Below are positions 7,246 to 16,759 of a DNA stretch of 64,000 nt, piece by piece. The stretch is from Bacteroidales bacterium. GTDB lineage: Bacteria > Bacteroidota > Bacteroidia > Bacteroidales > JAGOPY01. A program made the position numbers and the translations under genes. Where the stretch lies: assembly GCA_023229505.1 (NCBI GenBank), contig JALNZD010000004.1, positions 62,001 to 126,000 of the forward strand. Direction: 5' to 3'. Below the pieces are notes generated by a model, which did not search any database, was not told the origin of the DNA, and was given only the letters and a program-made list of their open reading frames with translations. Every line of letters starts with the position of its first letter. Positions within the stretch are counted from its first letter, which is position 1.

Positions 7246-8181
7246 TCAAGCTTGTATTTCAGAGACTGATAATTTCGACAGATCCATTTCACCTATACCA
7301 AGTTCATACGCCCGTTTTACTGCAATAATATCATCCGCTTCCATATCAAGGCACCTTGCACCGAACGCATCAATCGCAACCGGGTCCGTACCGGCAACCA
7401 CCAGGTCCAGTCTCTTCAAAGGACCGGGGCCGGCAGGGCCGTTACCAGTGATGAATTCCGAGGCATCGGCTACAGTCAGGTCAGGTTTTCTGACCAGGTT
7501 CAGGTCGGCAATACATTGCCCCAGGTATTCCGGGTCATTTCTCACACCCGATCCCAGGTGAAACGTGACATTTGTCTTCCTGGTACAAAGCCCCATCATA
7601 TTTTTCAGCGCCCCTGTTAAGATCGTAGTCGCATGGTGTTTCAGAATGGGGATATTAATGAAAACATCAACTTCGCTAATCTTACGGATAATTTCAATAT
7701 TTTTCAAATGGACTGCACCATCTAAGGTCTCCATAACCCTGAAATCCTTATCGTTAAAAACTGCGGGATGCTCATTTTTTTCAATCTGTACTAGTTCATC
7801 GATAATAAAACGATGTTTATCAAACTTCCCGGATCGCCGCCAGTAGTCTTTTGAAACCATCTGTAGCATAACAATCTCCCTCGCCCCTGCTTCCCAGCAA
7901 AGGAATAACATGGCCAGGGCAATGTCAGGCCGGGGATAAGTGCCCGGTTCTTCAAAATTCGAATTGAGGAGAAAACCCACCGACGAGCCATGAGGAACAT
8001 ATTTATTAATCCCGCCAAGTTCGTGAATAGCCCTGAGGGTGGCTTTATAATAATCGGAAGATTTAACCATGCAAAGGTCATGACCGGCAATATTTCCAAA
8101 TAGCCTGAGAGGAACCAGGTTAAGCAGCATCCCGCCTGCAATCAGGCCGGATCCGCGGTAAATAAAACGTCGCCGGTCCAT
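7246..8181 (-). CDS. DUF362 domain protein with Tat-like signal
   Basis: 311 residues. The N-terminus MDRRRFIYRGSGLIAGGMLL has a twin-arginine-like RRRF followed by a hydrophobic core, so export in folded form is plausible. The body matches DUF362: VFINIPILKHHATT, ALKNMMGLC, DLTVADASEF and GTDPVAIDAFGARCLD. DUF362 proteins are often annotated as iron-sulfur-associated, but no CxxCxxC ferredoxin module is present in this one. It is the first gene of a pair with the DUF6599 gene (6-bp gap). The 11-bp gap to the SRPBCC gene stop suggests that all three may form one minus-strand unit. Function unknown. Confidence 0.78.
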   Translation of the reverse strand: MDRRRFIYRGSGLIAGGMLLNLVPLRLFGNIAGHDLCMVKSSDYYKATLRAIHELGGINKYVPHGSSVGFLLNSNFEEPGTYPRPDIALAMLFLCWEAGAREIVMLQMVSKDYWRRSGKFDKHRFIIDELVQIEKNEHPAVFNDKDFRVMETLDGAVHLKNIEIIRKISEVDVFINIPILKHHATTILTGALKNMMGLCTRKTNVTFHLGSGVRNDPEYLGQCIADLNLVRKPDLTVADASEFITGNGPAGPGPLKRLDLVVAGTDPVAIDAFGARCLDMEADDIIAVKRAYELGIGEMDLSKLSVSEIQA

Positions 8182-8192
8182 AGATCGATCAA

Positions 8193-9188
8193 TTATTTAA
8201 CCGGGAAATAAACATTAGTCTGCCACTTTGCGGTATCCGGTTCTGTCATTGGATCGGTAATATATTCTTCAATCGGCCCGCCATTTTCTTCCAGTCCGAA
8301 ATCCTTGATAAATTCATCCAAAGCATTATAAAGGTACATCGTCTGGTCATAAGCCCCGAAATGGGTTCCCATGACCGCACGGGTTGCGGGTAAAACTTTA
8401 TATTGGACCCTTCCTTTTCCGGCAACTTTACGATCCACCGGCACACAATTTTCGAATACCGTAAACTGGTTGGCTTCATCCCATTTGTGATACAATGACA
8501 TGGGAGCACCTGCAAATTCAAACTTCGCGCTTTTTTGCAAGGTCATTATTTCGCCGAACATTTGTCCCATCTTCATTTCGATATCTGACCAATTGCATGA
8601 ATCGATCACGGAGACAACGGCTTTTTCGGGAAACAGGGTAAGTTGCAATGCAGGCGGATCGGGCATGGCTTCGGTAACTTCCTTCAATTTTTCAAGTCCC
8701 TTGAGGAAAATAGGATTCATCATTGCCGGCATCATAGCACCGAAATATCTGTCAACCGGGTAAGACAGCGAAGGAATGTCCAGCGTCCAGGTAACCTTGG
8801 TACCGGCAGGATCGTCAGCAAATAAGAAATCGGAGGTTGCAGTTCCCCTTTGCCCGAAATCCAGAGATGAAGTGACTTTTTGATAAGGCTGGCTTTCGAC
8901 AATCGTCATGCTGCCATCCCCGTATTTTTTACTAACCCATACCGTTTTTGCATTAACTCCCATTTTCGGGCCTTCATAAGTACTTGTCATCGCAGGATCG
9001 CCGGCCTGCCACGGGGACCATGCAGACCAGTTGTGGTAATTATTAACTTGTTTGTAAACCAGGCTTGCCGGTTTGTTGATCACCAGCGATTTTTCCATAT
9101 GGATTTTTGATGGAAGGAAGAGGGCTACGATTAAGAATAATGCCACCAATATGGCCAGAATAACTCCAATGATTTTAAGTGCTTTCAT
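8193..9188 (-). CDS. SRPBCC domain fused to a GyrI-like effector-binding domain
   Basis: 331 residues. A hydrophobic N-terminal segment (about 5-25) is followed by KSLVINKPASLVYKQVNNYHNWSAWSPW, the start of a SRPBCC (polyketide cyclase/START-like) lipid-binding fold (about 30-165). The second half (about 180-330), with MSLYHKWDE, VPVDRKVAGKGRV and THFGAYDQ, resembles the GyrI-like/AraC effector-binding fold. Such two-domain membrane-anchored proteins are common in Bacteroidota; their ligand is unknown. A good TATCTTTG promoter with an upstream TTTG box lies about 60 bp before the ATG. Confidence 0.82.
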   Translation of the reverse strand: MKALKIIGVILAILVALFLIVALFLPSKIHMEKSLVINKPASLVYKQVNNYHNWSAWSPWQAGDPAMTSTYEGPKMGVNAKTVWVSKKYGDGSMTIVESQPYQKVTSSLDFGQRGTATSDFLFADDPAGTKVTWTLDIPSLSYPVDRYFGAMMPAMMNPIFLKGLEKLKEVTEAMPDPPALQLTLFPEKAVVSVIDSCNWSDIEMKMGQMFGEIMTLQKSAKFEFAGAPMSLYHKWDEANQFTVFENCVPVDRKVAGKGRVQYKVLPATRAVMGTHFGAYDQTMYLYNALDEFIKDFGLEENGGPIEEYITDPMTEPDTAKWQTNVYFPVK

Positions 9189-9667
9189 GATTATTACTGT
9201 TGATTAAGGATTAGTGCTGATTTGTAATTATTAAATGATTGATAGTAACAAAGATAGGGATATTCGCTAATCACGCAAATGAATTTTTTGTTAACGGCTT
9301 GTTAATTGTGATGCTGCTCATTAAAATATTAAAAATCATGCAACTAATTAGTAAAAAAAGGTTGTCTAATCTAATCCGGTGTCATCCGCTAAAATTTGTG
9401 TCATTCGCGTTCAATTTAAATAGTATGCGGATAAAAGCGCATGTCCAACTGAAAATAATACTTGCGAAGTCTTCTGTGTGCCGGTCGTTCAGCATAGGAT
9501 GCGGCAGATGTTCCCGGACATAGTATAAAGACACCCTAAATTTAGACTCATTATATATTTCAATTCAGTGTAAAAAGGGCCTGATTTTATATTAACTTTA
9601 AAGGTATCAAGAATATACCCCCCGACAAGTTCATATCTATATCTTTTCAAATCAAAAATTAATTCAA
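9189..9667. other. 479-bp intergenic region between divergent genes
   Basis: Contains the SRPBCC promoter (9249-9256). At about 9370-9417 there is a pair of imperfect direct repeats (CCGGTGTCATCCGCT and TTTGTGTCATTCGCG) that look like a dispersed intergenic repeat. An open frame of 94 codons at 9239-9523 has no recognisable family and crosses the promoter, so it is not called. No clear TAnnTTTG box was found for the FG-GAP gene downstream. Base composition becomes AT-rich from about 9.5 kb. Confidence 0.6.
9249..9256 (-). promoter_or_regulatory. -7 box (TATCTTTG) with -33 TTTG for the SRPBCC gene
   Basis: On the minus strand a TTTG lies 19 bp upstream of TATCTTTG, the normal -33/-7 spacing of Bacteroidota promoters. 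Confidence 0.7.
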
Positions 9668-11113
9668 ATGAAAACTTTGAAATATTGGCATTTTTTATTC
9701 ATTCAACTTTTAGCCAGTTTATTATTCATTTTGCCTTTTAAGTCATTTTCCCAGGAATATGCAATTCCTGATACTTATCTAATAAAGGACATATGCCATT
9801 GTGATATTGATTTAGATGGCGATTATGATCTAATATTAAGTTCAAACTCATATGCTTTACCCGATTCTTTATTTATTTTCTTGAATGATGGAATCGGATA
9901 TTTAACTAAGATTTCTCTTTGCAGATCAAATGGAATATTTGTTCAGTGCGGTCTCATTAATGATGATAATTATCCTGATATTATCACTTCAGACGCCGAC
10001 AACATCTTATTTATGCAAAATAATGGTGATACTACATTTGGGGAGGAAGTAATTCTAGCTCCGACTTATGGTGGCAGGGTTATTGAATACATCACGGATA
10101 TGGACGGCGATAGTTTGAATGATCTGGTTTATACCTACAGCGCTTATTACTGCAAATGGGGAATTTTAAAGAATGAAGGCAATTTACAGTTTACCGATCA
10201 TGTCATTTTTGATGATGGCATGGGAGGAAATTTATTCCCGAGAATCGGATCCTTGAATGATGATAGCCTGCCGGATGCATGTCTTTCCTATCTGCCAACT
10301 GGCATCCATACTTTAATGAATAATGGAAATTTAACCTTTGATACATCCCTTCTTTGCACAAATAAAGCATCTCCGCGGATATGCAAATTAAATTTAACTC
10401 CTCCTGATGATATTTTGATCTTCAGCCATAACACTGATGAACTAATATTATATGAAAATCTCGGGAATAATGTGTTTATGAATAGAAACACACTTCCCTT
10501 AATTGATGCGCTGTCGTCAACTGATATTGCTGATTTGAACAATGACGGCTACGACGACTATAGTTTTGCTCTTTGTTTGTGGAGTGGATGTACAGATTCA
10601 ATCTATATTTCAATAAATGATCACAATTGGACATTTTATAAACCACAGCAGTATTATGTGGGACCCATGGAATTATTCCGGACAGGGACGGCTGATCTGA
10701 ACGGAGATAACTTCAGCGATATTATTATGTATGGTTATTCACCGCGAAATGCATTTAAAATACTATGGAATGATGGATTTGGAAGTTTCAGCTATGAAAA
10801 TCCAGTAGGGATCAATGAAAGACTTAATCAATCAACGAAATTAAAAATAAGCCTAAAACCAAATCCATTTTCCACTTTTAGCCTAATAACAATAAAATCA
10901 ACTATCAATTCTGAATTAAAGATTGTTATAAATGATTTGTATGGTAGACCAATTAAGGAATTTAATGCCGGGAAGATTAAAATTAATGAGCCGATTGAAA
11001 TTAAATGGGATGGGAGAGGCTTTTCAGATCAAGAAATTCCTAAAGGGATTTATTTATTGATTGTATCAGATAATCAGCATAATACTCACACACAAAAAAT
11101 AATTAAGTATTAA
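9668..11113 (+). CDS. Secreted FG-GAP/VCBS-repeat protein with type IX sorting tail
   Basis: 481 residues. A signal peptide (to about SFSQ, residue 29) is followed by several FG-GAP/VCBS-type repeats with calcium-binding D-x-[DN]-x-D-x-x-D loops (CDIDLDGDYDL, ITDMDGDSLNDL, ADLNNDGYDDY, ADLNGDNFSDI), probably a seven-bladed propeller. The last 85 residues contain LKPNPF, WDGRG and GIYLLIVSDN, the type A C-terminal sorting domain of the type IX system, so the protein should be surface-attached or released. It is paralogous to the next gene; both share an LWSG-x-x-DS-[IL]-YI segment and YYV. Codon use is AT-rich compared with flanking housekeeping genes. Ligand unknown. Confidence 0.85.
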   Translation: MKTLKYWHFLFIQLLASLLFILPFKSFSQEYAIPDTYLIKDICHCDIDLDGDYDLILSSNSYALPDSLFIFLNDGIGYLTKISLCRSNGIFVQCGLINDDNYPDIITSDADNILFMQNNGDTTFGEEVILAPTYGGRVIEYITDMDGDSLNDLVYTYSAYYCKWGILKNEGNLQFTDHVIFDDGMGGNLFPRIGSLNDDSLPDACLSYLPTGIHTLMNNGNLTFDTSLLCTNKASPRICKLNLTPPDDILIFSHNTDELILYENLGNNVFMNRNTLPLIDALSSTDIADLNNDGYDDYSFALCLWSGCTDSIYISINDHNWTFYKPQQYYVGPMELFRTGTADLNGDNFSDIIMYGYSPRNAFKILWNDGFGSFSYENPVGINERLNQSTKLKISLKPNPFSTFSLITIKSTINSELKIVINDLYGRPIKEFNAGKIKINEPIEIKWDGRGFSDQEIPKGIYLLIVSDNQHNTHTQKIIKY

Positions 11114-11325
11114 CCAAATTCAACAGCCATGTTACTCAAAAAACAATTTTTAGCAGGAACCAAAATTTTAAGACAGCAACTGAAGCCCTCTTTATTTAGA
11201 CCCATGATATATTTTCTATCACATCGAAAATAAATGATTATATTGTAATACCTTTAGTAGTGTTAAGACATAAATATATGAAAACCAAATCACAATCATC
11301 CTGCCATCGACCAAAAATATTCACT

Positions 11326-12768
11326 ATGAAAACTAAAATAGCATTTTCAATTTTAGCAATCTTATTTTTGTTTAGTCAATTTGGCTTATCGGATGGATAT
11401 AAGGTCCCTAAGTATGCTTATTCCCTGGACGTTTGCGATATTGACAATGACGGGGATATCGACATCATTTTAGGCAGCAATAACTATGGAAGTGATACCA
11501 TCAGCATTTTAATGAATGATGGGTATGGGAACTTCTCACTATCTTATTTAATTAGATCAAATTTTGTTAATATTATTTGTTCATGTATAAATGCTGACAA
11601 CCTCCCTGACATTGTGTCCCATAGCAGTGTCGATTCAGCGTGGGTTTATTATCCTAATTATGGGGATGGAATTTTCGGAAATAGTATCATTATTTCTAAG
11701 ATAGTAGAGCAAAAAATTAACTTATTCAATTTGGACCAGAATAATTCTCCTGATTTTATTTGTTATGATCAAAGCCCGAATGGTATTCTGGGTGCTTTGT
11801 ATAATAATGGTTCCGGGTCCTTTTCGCACTGTGATATTTTCGCACCACCATACGGAGGAATTTCAGAGCCGGACGCTGGGGATTTAAATGGAGATAGCCT
11901 TAATGACATTCTAGTCTCAGACTATAATAGCGGTGTTTCTATATTTTATAACCAGGATAGCGGCGTTTTTAATCAACAAAATATAGATATAAATCCGGTA
12001 ACACATACTTATATCTTTGATATTAATAACGATGGATTCAATGATCTCGGACTGTACCGACATGTATTCTTCCCCGGAGGAATATGTACATTGAAAATTT
12101 TCGTAAATCAATCTTTTAATTTTATTCTCACGGATACAATACTTTTTCCACAAGGCACATTATTCGTGAATTTCGCTGATTATAATAATGATAATTATTT
12201 TGATATAGTATATGTACGAGGTTTATGGTCAGGGTCACTAGATTCCCTGTACATAGTATTAAATAACCAGGATTTGACATTTTCTTCCCCCGATAGATAT
12301 TATGTGCCCAGCCCACAACTCCTTGTTGTAAAATCAGCCGATTTTGACGGAAATGGTTATAATGACATTGCTTATACTTATTACGGATCACAAGATTATG
12401 TGACAATTTTATTTAACGATGGAAGCGGGAAATTTGTGGAAAATCCATTGACATCAATTAATGCACAAGTTGATAAAGACATACATTTTAATGTCTATCC
12501 AAATCCTTTTAATTCTGGTACAAGAATTCGAATCGCAAATGTGCAATACCGGAAAAACCTCCTTCAATTTATTTATATAAGTGATTTAAAAGGTAATACC
12601 ATTAAGTATCTACCAATTGCAGATTTTAATTCATTAGATGAAAATTATGATATTTATTGGGATGGAAAAGACAATCAAGGCAAGCGATGCTCTTCAGGAA
12701 TTTATTTGTTGGAATGCATAGTTGGAAATTTTAAATACTTCACGAAAATAATTTTAGTCAACAATTAA
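11326..12768 (+). CDS. Second FG-GAP/VCBS-repeat type IX-secreted protein (paralogue)
   Basis: 480 residues from the ATG at 11326, chosen because it gives a proper signal peptide (MKTKIAFSILAILFLFSQFG). An upstream in-frame ATG at 11260 would add 22 polar residues that destroy the signal. FG-GAP repeats carry calcium loops (CDIDNDGDIDI, GDLNGDSLNDI, FDINNDGFNDL, ADFDGNGYNDI). The C-terminal YPNPFN, YWDGKDN and GIYLLEC identify a type A type IX sorting domain. Repeat order and the LWSG-x-x-DS-L-YI segment match the preceding gene, so this is a tandem duplicate that has diverged substantially. It ends 12 bp before the caspase-like gene, so the two are probably co-transcribed. Confidence 0.85.
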   Translation: MKTKIAFSILAILFLFSQFGLSDGYKVPKYAYSLDVCDIDNDGDIDIILGSNNYGSDTISILMNDGYGNFSLSYLIRSNFVNIICSCINADNLPDIVSHSSVDSAWVYYPNYGDGIFGNSIIISKIVEQKINLFNLDQNNSPDFICYDQSPNGILGALYNNGSGSFSHCDIFAPPYGGISEPDAGDLNGDSLNDILVSDYNSGVSIFYNQDSGVFNQQNIDINPVTHTYIFDINNDGFNDLGLYRHVFFPGGICTLKIFVNQSFNFILTDTILFPQGTLFVNFADYNNDNYFDIVYVRGLWSGSLDSLYIVLNNQDLTFSSPDRYYVPSPQLLVVKSADFDGNGYNDIAYTYYGSQDYVTILFNDGSGKFVENPLTSINAQVDKDIHFNVYPNPFNSGTRIRIANVQYRKNLLQFIYISDLKGNTIKYLPIADFNSLDENYDIYWDGKDNQGKRCSSGIYLLECIVGNFKYFTKIILVNN

Positions 12769-12780
12769 ATCTTCAATGCC

Positions 12781-15700
12781 ATGAAAACCAAAAGATTTCT
12801 GAGACTTCTTGTTCTAACTATTTGCGTTAACTTTATCAGTTATAATACCAACGCATTCATTTCTAAAACCCAAGCAATTAGCATCGTAACTACTCAAATT
12901 TATTTGAACCAGCTTGATTCAATAAATATTTACTTATACCCGGATTCCATTACTGCTATCCACTATAAAATGTGCCCTTATGATTCGCTGTTAAATCCAT
13001 ATTCAACATCCTGGTTGTTTTTTGTTGATATTGAGCCATGGTATAATTGGGATCATAATTGCCGATATATTTTTATTAATTACACAAATGGAAATTACCA
13101 AATTATTAATGATCATACCCCACCCTTAAATTTTAAAGATAATTTTGAATCCATCTCAGTGGGGTTTGAAAAAGAGCCAATAGTTATACCGCAGGGAGTA
13201 CCATCAGTCAAAAGGACTTCAACACCCGATCCACATAAATACGCGATTATTTTTAGTGGCGATGGGGATACCATGAAGTGGAATAATATGAGTCATATAT
13301 ACTGCGCTTTGCAAGAAAATTATGGATTTACAAGTGAAAACATGATAGTCTTATCCTTCGATGGAGAGCAACATGAAAAAAATAACTGGAGTCTAAATTT
13401 AGATCAAGATGAAAATAACACACCAGATATAGATGATTCTTGTACAAAAAACAAGGTGTTTGAAGCATTTGATTGGATGAAAGATCATCTTGGGGACGAA
13501 GATTTACTTTTTGTATTTGCTACGTGTCATGGTTATCATGGTGATCCTAATGTATCATATTTGAGATTATATAATTTTGAGCCTTTATGGGATCACGAAT
13601 TAGCTCCTTACGTCGATGCTATTAATTGTTCAGAAATGATTTTTATTCTTGACGCATGTCACTCCGGTGGATTTGTTGATAACTTGGAAGGAGATCACAG
13701 AGTGGTTTATACTCCAGTACCTTGGTGGCAGGCTACACTTCTTCACGGGAATTGGCTGTTTGATGATTTCTCGTATGCCTGGGCTACAACTCTTCGTGGA
13801 TATCATGCTTTAAGTCAATTTGAGCCATGGAATACTTCTTATCCAATTGGAGAAAATCCAGATATAGATTTAATATTTCCACATGTTACTGTAGATATTA
13901 ACCCTGATGTTACAAATGGAGGGAATAATGATGGTCTTTTTCAAACCAACGAAGCATTAAATTATGGTATTTATTTATCCGAAGCAATTGAAATGTACCA
14001 TGAAGAGCGTGTCCATACTGGATTTAATGAAGGTTTACCTAGCCTTGAAGGATTACTTAGCCTGCATGGTATTTCTGGTACAGTTACTTATGATCAGTCA
14101 GTTTCCGGGCCATTTCTTATAGGTAATAGACTAATTTTAGATAATGGTGTTGAATTAACAATACAGGATAATTCAAAATTTTATTTAAACCCAAATGCTA
14201 CGATAGAAACAGCATATTCAAGTTCAATAATATTTAATGATAACCTTGAATTTTGGGGATTTGATAACAATAATTCTATTAATATCGCAGGATCGTGTTT
14301 ATTCGGAGAAAACATTTCATTTAATGCACCTCAAGATGTCTATTGGGTTGGATTAAATATAGATAACACTATTAAACAGTACGAAATCTCTTCTTGTACA
14401 TTCACTAATTGTGATTTAAACGCAAGTTGCTACAATCTTGCAGTCGATGATTGTGATTTTACAAATTCCGGTATTAACTTTACTCATGGAAATTTATCAG
14501 TAAATGAATGTTCCTTTACACATGCTTGCATAATCGCTTCATACCCATACGGTGCCACAAGTTCAATAAATGTAGATCATTGCGATTTCATCAATACTGG
14601 ATACTCTAGTGGCTCTTCGATAGTTGTGGATGATTACAATTCATATGTAATCAGTAATTGCACAATAGCATATGATTATCATGCACATGGAATTGGGATT
14701 TTTTATGCCGGCAATTTCCAATTTAATGACAGACTTGTGACTGATTGCGAAATATATAACCCTCCATCCAGAACAAGTTTGGTAACTGAAGGTATCTTTG
14801 TGTACAACAGTATTAGTGATATTCAAAACAATAATATTCATAACAATGGATATGGGATAGCTCTTCTTAATATTTCAAAGTCCACCATCACCGGAAAAGA
14901 GGAATCTTCTACTGAGGAGGAAACTCAGAGAATAAAGAATAATATTTACAACCAGGTTATTATTTCCGAAAATTGCTTTCCAGATAAATTTGAGTGGAAT
15001 TCTATTTACAACAATGACAATTCAGGAATTTATATTCGATATCTTTCTGAATGTGAAGAAGATCCATTTGAAATAAAGAATAATTACTGGAACGAGGAAG
15101 ATAATTTAGACGACCATCTATATCCCTTTGAATGTTATAATTACAAGCCCATGTGGAATTTACAGGGTCAGCTTAAAGATCTGGACATGGCAAAAGTCCT
15201 ATATGATTCAACTATTGTCCTGATTAGTTTAGGTTCTTTTAATCAGGCAGAGTCTATATTTAAAGATATTATCCTTACTTATCCTTTAAGTAAATATGCA
15301 GTTGCTTCAATTAAAGATTTATTCTATTTGAAAGATATTTACGATAATGACTATCAAGGATTACAGTATTATTATGATTCAATAGCAATTAATACTGAAC
15401 AACATAATCTGGCTAAACTTTCGAGATTTTTTTCGAACCAATGCGATGTTGAACTCGGAAATTATCAAGATGCTATAAATTGGAACGACAGCGTGCTACT
15501 CAATCCGGAATCATTTGAGGATTCAATCTTTGCCTTAATTGACCGGGATTATGTTTATTTAAGGATGCAACATGAAACCGGTAAATCAGATCCAGTGGGT
15601 ATTCCGTCATTTGTACCAAAAACCCACAAAGATTTCATTATAAAAAGGGATGAACTGCTTGACTTATTGAAAAATAACGATTCTAATTCTGCAGAAGTTG

Positions 15701-15993
15701 ATCCGCCTGATAATTATGAAAATCAGGATTTTGAAGAAAGTTTACATCAGAACTATCCAAATCCTTTTAAAGATCATACAACATTTTCCTTTACATTAGC
15801 AGAGAATTCTGACGTATCATTGTGTATCTACGATCAGCTTGGCAGAAAAGTCATGAGCTTTCCGATAAAATTTTATTCTAAAGGAACCCATTCCATTGAT
15901 TTTATGAATGATAAACTTTCTCCGGGAGTGTACTTTTATAAGATTTTGATTAATAATAAACCTCTGGATGCCAAGAAATTAATGGTTTTGTAA
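12781..15993 (+). CDS. Caspase-like (clan CD) peptidase with beta-helix and type IX sorting tail
   Basis: 1070 residues. After a signal peptide (MKTKRFLRLLVLTICVNFIS) and a short N-terminal region comes a clan CD cysteine peptidase domain (about 155-310). His250 follows a hydrophobic strand (LLFVFATCHG), and Cys293 lies in FILDACHSGGF, the His/Cys dyad pattern of legumain, metacaspase and gingipain relatives. Residues about 440-790 look like a right-handed parallel beta-helix (NNNIHNNGYGIAL and similar Asn-rich turns). An alpha-helical TPR-like stretch (about 800-940) and a C-terminal type A sorting domain (YPNPF, YDQLGRKV, GVYFYKILIN) follow. The substrate is unknown; the surface location is inferred from the tail. 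The gene is AT-rich like its two neighbours. Confidence 0.83.
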   Translation: MKTKRFLRLLVLTICVNFISYNTNAFISKTQAISIVTTQIYLNQLDSINIYLYPDSITAIHYKMCPYDSLLNPYSTSWLFFVDIEPWYNWDHNCRYIFINYTNGNYQIINDHTPPLNFKDNFESISVGFEKEPIVIPQGVPSVKRTSTPDPHKYAIIFSGDGDTMKWNNMSHIYCALQENYGFTSENMIVLSFDGEQHEKNNWSLNLDQDENNTPDIDDSCTKNKVFEAFDWMKDHLGDEDLLFVFATCHGYHGDPNVSYLRLYNFEPLWDHELAPYVDAINCSEMIFILDACHSGGFVDNLEGDHRVVYTPVPWWQATLLHGNWLFDDFSYAWATTLRGYHALSQFEPWNTSYPIGENPDIDLIFPHVTVDINPDVTNGGNNDGLFQTNEALNYGIYLSEAIEMYHEERVHTGFNEGLPSLEGLLSLHGISGTVTYDQSVSGPFLIGNRLILDNGVELTIQDNSKFYLNPNATIETAYSSSIIFNDNLEFWGFDNNNSINIAGSCLFGENISFNAPQDVYWVGLNIDNTIKQYEISSCTFTNCDLNASCYNLAVDDCDFTNSGINFTHGNLSVNECSFTHACIIASYPYGATSSINVDHCDFINTGYSSGSSIVVDDYNSYVISNCTIAYDYHAHGIGIFYAGNFQFNDRLVTDCEIYNPPSRTSLVTEGIFVYNSISDIQNNNIHNNGYGIALLNISKSTITGKEESSTEEETQRIKNNIYNQVIISENCFPDKFEWNSIYNNDNSGIYIRYLSECEEDPFEIKNNYWNEEDNLDDHLYPFECYNYKPMWNLQGQLKDLDMAKVLYDSTIVLISLGSFNQAESIFKDIILTYPLSKYAVASIKDLFYLKDIYDNDYQGLQYYYDSIAINTEQHNLAKLSRFFSNQCDVELGNYQDAINWNDSVLLNPESFEDSIFALIDRDYVYLRMQHETGKSDPVGIPSFVPKTHKDFIIKRDELLDLLKNNDSNSAEVDPPDNYENQDFEESLHQNYPNPFKDHTTFSFTLAENSDVSLCIYDQLGRKVMSFPIKFYSKGTHSIDFMNDKLSPGVYFYKILINNKPLDAKKLMVL

Positions 15994-16041
15994 AGGACTA
16001 AAGGTTATTGGCTAATAAGAGCCGGATAATATTTCCAAAAC

Positions 16042-16076
16042 AAAAACAGGCTACCTCGATGAGATAGCCTGTTTTT
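16042..16076. terminator. Bidirectional intrinsic terminator
   Basis: A 12-bp stem (AAAAACAGGCTA / TAGCCTGTTTTT) with a short loop lies between the convergent caspase-like gene and rplT. The T-run on each strand fits rho-independent termination in both directions. Confidence 0.88.
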
Positions 16077-16097
16077 CATATCGCGAAGCCGATTGAT

Positions 16098-16442
16098 CTA
16101 CTTCACTTTATCCACGATAGCCTTAAAGGCCTCTGGATTGTGCATAGCGAGATCGGCTAAAACTTTCCGGTTTATCTCGATATTGTGTTCCTTCAGTTTT
16201 CCCATGAAAACAGAATACGACATATCATATTCCCTGACGGCTGCGTTGATGCGCTGTATCCACAAAGCGCGGTAATCGCGCTTTTTGATCTTGCGGCCAA
16301 TGTAAGCATAAGACAGGCTTTTTTCATAGGCGTTCTTGGCTACGGTCCACACATTCTTCCGGCGGCCCCACTGGCCTTTCACCCGGTCCAGGATTTTTTT
16401 TCTTCTTGCTTTTGATGCTACTGCATTTACTGATCTAGGCAT
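16098..16442 (-). CDS. rplT: 50S ribosomal protein L20
   Basis: bL20, an early 23S rRNA-binding assembly protein, 114 residues. MPRSVNAVASKARRKKIL at the N-terminus and AKNAYEKSLSYAYIGRKIKKRDYR are diagnostic. It is the last gene of thrS-infC-rpmI-rplT and ends before a strong bidirectional terminator. In other bacteria L20 autoregulates this operon through a leader structure; no equivalent could be identified by eye here. Confidence 0.97.
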   Translation of the reverse strand: MPRSVNAVASKARRKKILDRVKGQWGRRKNVWTVAKNAYEKSLSYAYIGRKIKKRDYRALWIQRINAAVREYDMSYSVFMGKLKEHNIEINRKVLADLAMHNPEAFKAIVDKVK

Positions 16443-16515
16443 ACCTTTTTTTTTTACTTCAGCGGCCTATATTTCATGACTCTTAGTGGCTGAAAGTAAG
16501 TTAACACTAATTGAA

Positions 16516-16707
16516 TTACTGAAGCATTTGTTTGACATTTTTCACGTCGGCTGCCGACACTTCTGTAAAATGACCAAGGTTCCGTTTCCGTTTCTTGGAC
16601 TTTTTGGTCAAAATGTGGCTTTTGTAAGCATGCTTCCGCTTGATCTTACCGGTACCGGTTTCGGCGAACCTTTTCTTGGCACCGGATTTTGACTTCATTT
16701 TAGGCAT
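16516..16707 (-). CDS. rpmI: 50S ribosomal protein L35
   Basis: bL35, 63 residues, with MPKMKSKSGAKKRF and AYKSHILTKKSKKRKRNL. It lies 73 bp upstream of rplT and 98 bp downstream of infC in the conserved order. The gap to infC holds a large GC-rich palindrome. Confidence 0.96.
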   Translation of the reverse strand: MPKMKSKSGAKKRFAETGTGKIKRKHAYKSHILTKKSKKRKRNLGHFTEVSAADVKNVKQMLQ

Positions 16708-16759
16708 TTTGTTTTATATTGAGAGTTAGAGTTTCAAATTTCAGCCCCTACCCCTGAAT

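Noticed and set aside
9239..9523. 94-codon open frame in the long gap before the FG-GAP genes
   Set aside because: No recognisable family, Lys/Leu/Ile-rich low-information sequence, and it crosses the minus-strand promoter and a repeat.
9560..15993. Prophage or transposon origin of the AT-rich island
   Set aside because: No integrase, transposase, terminal repeats or tRNA boundary is visible; type IX cargo genes alone do not show mobility.
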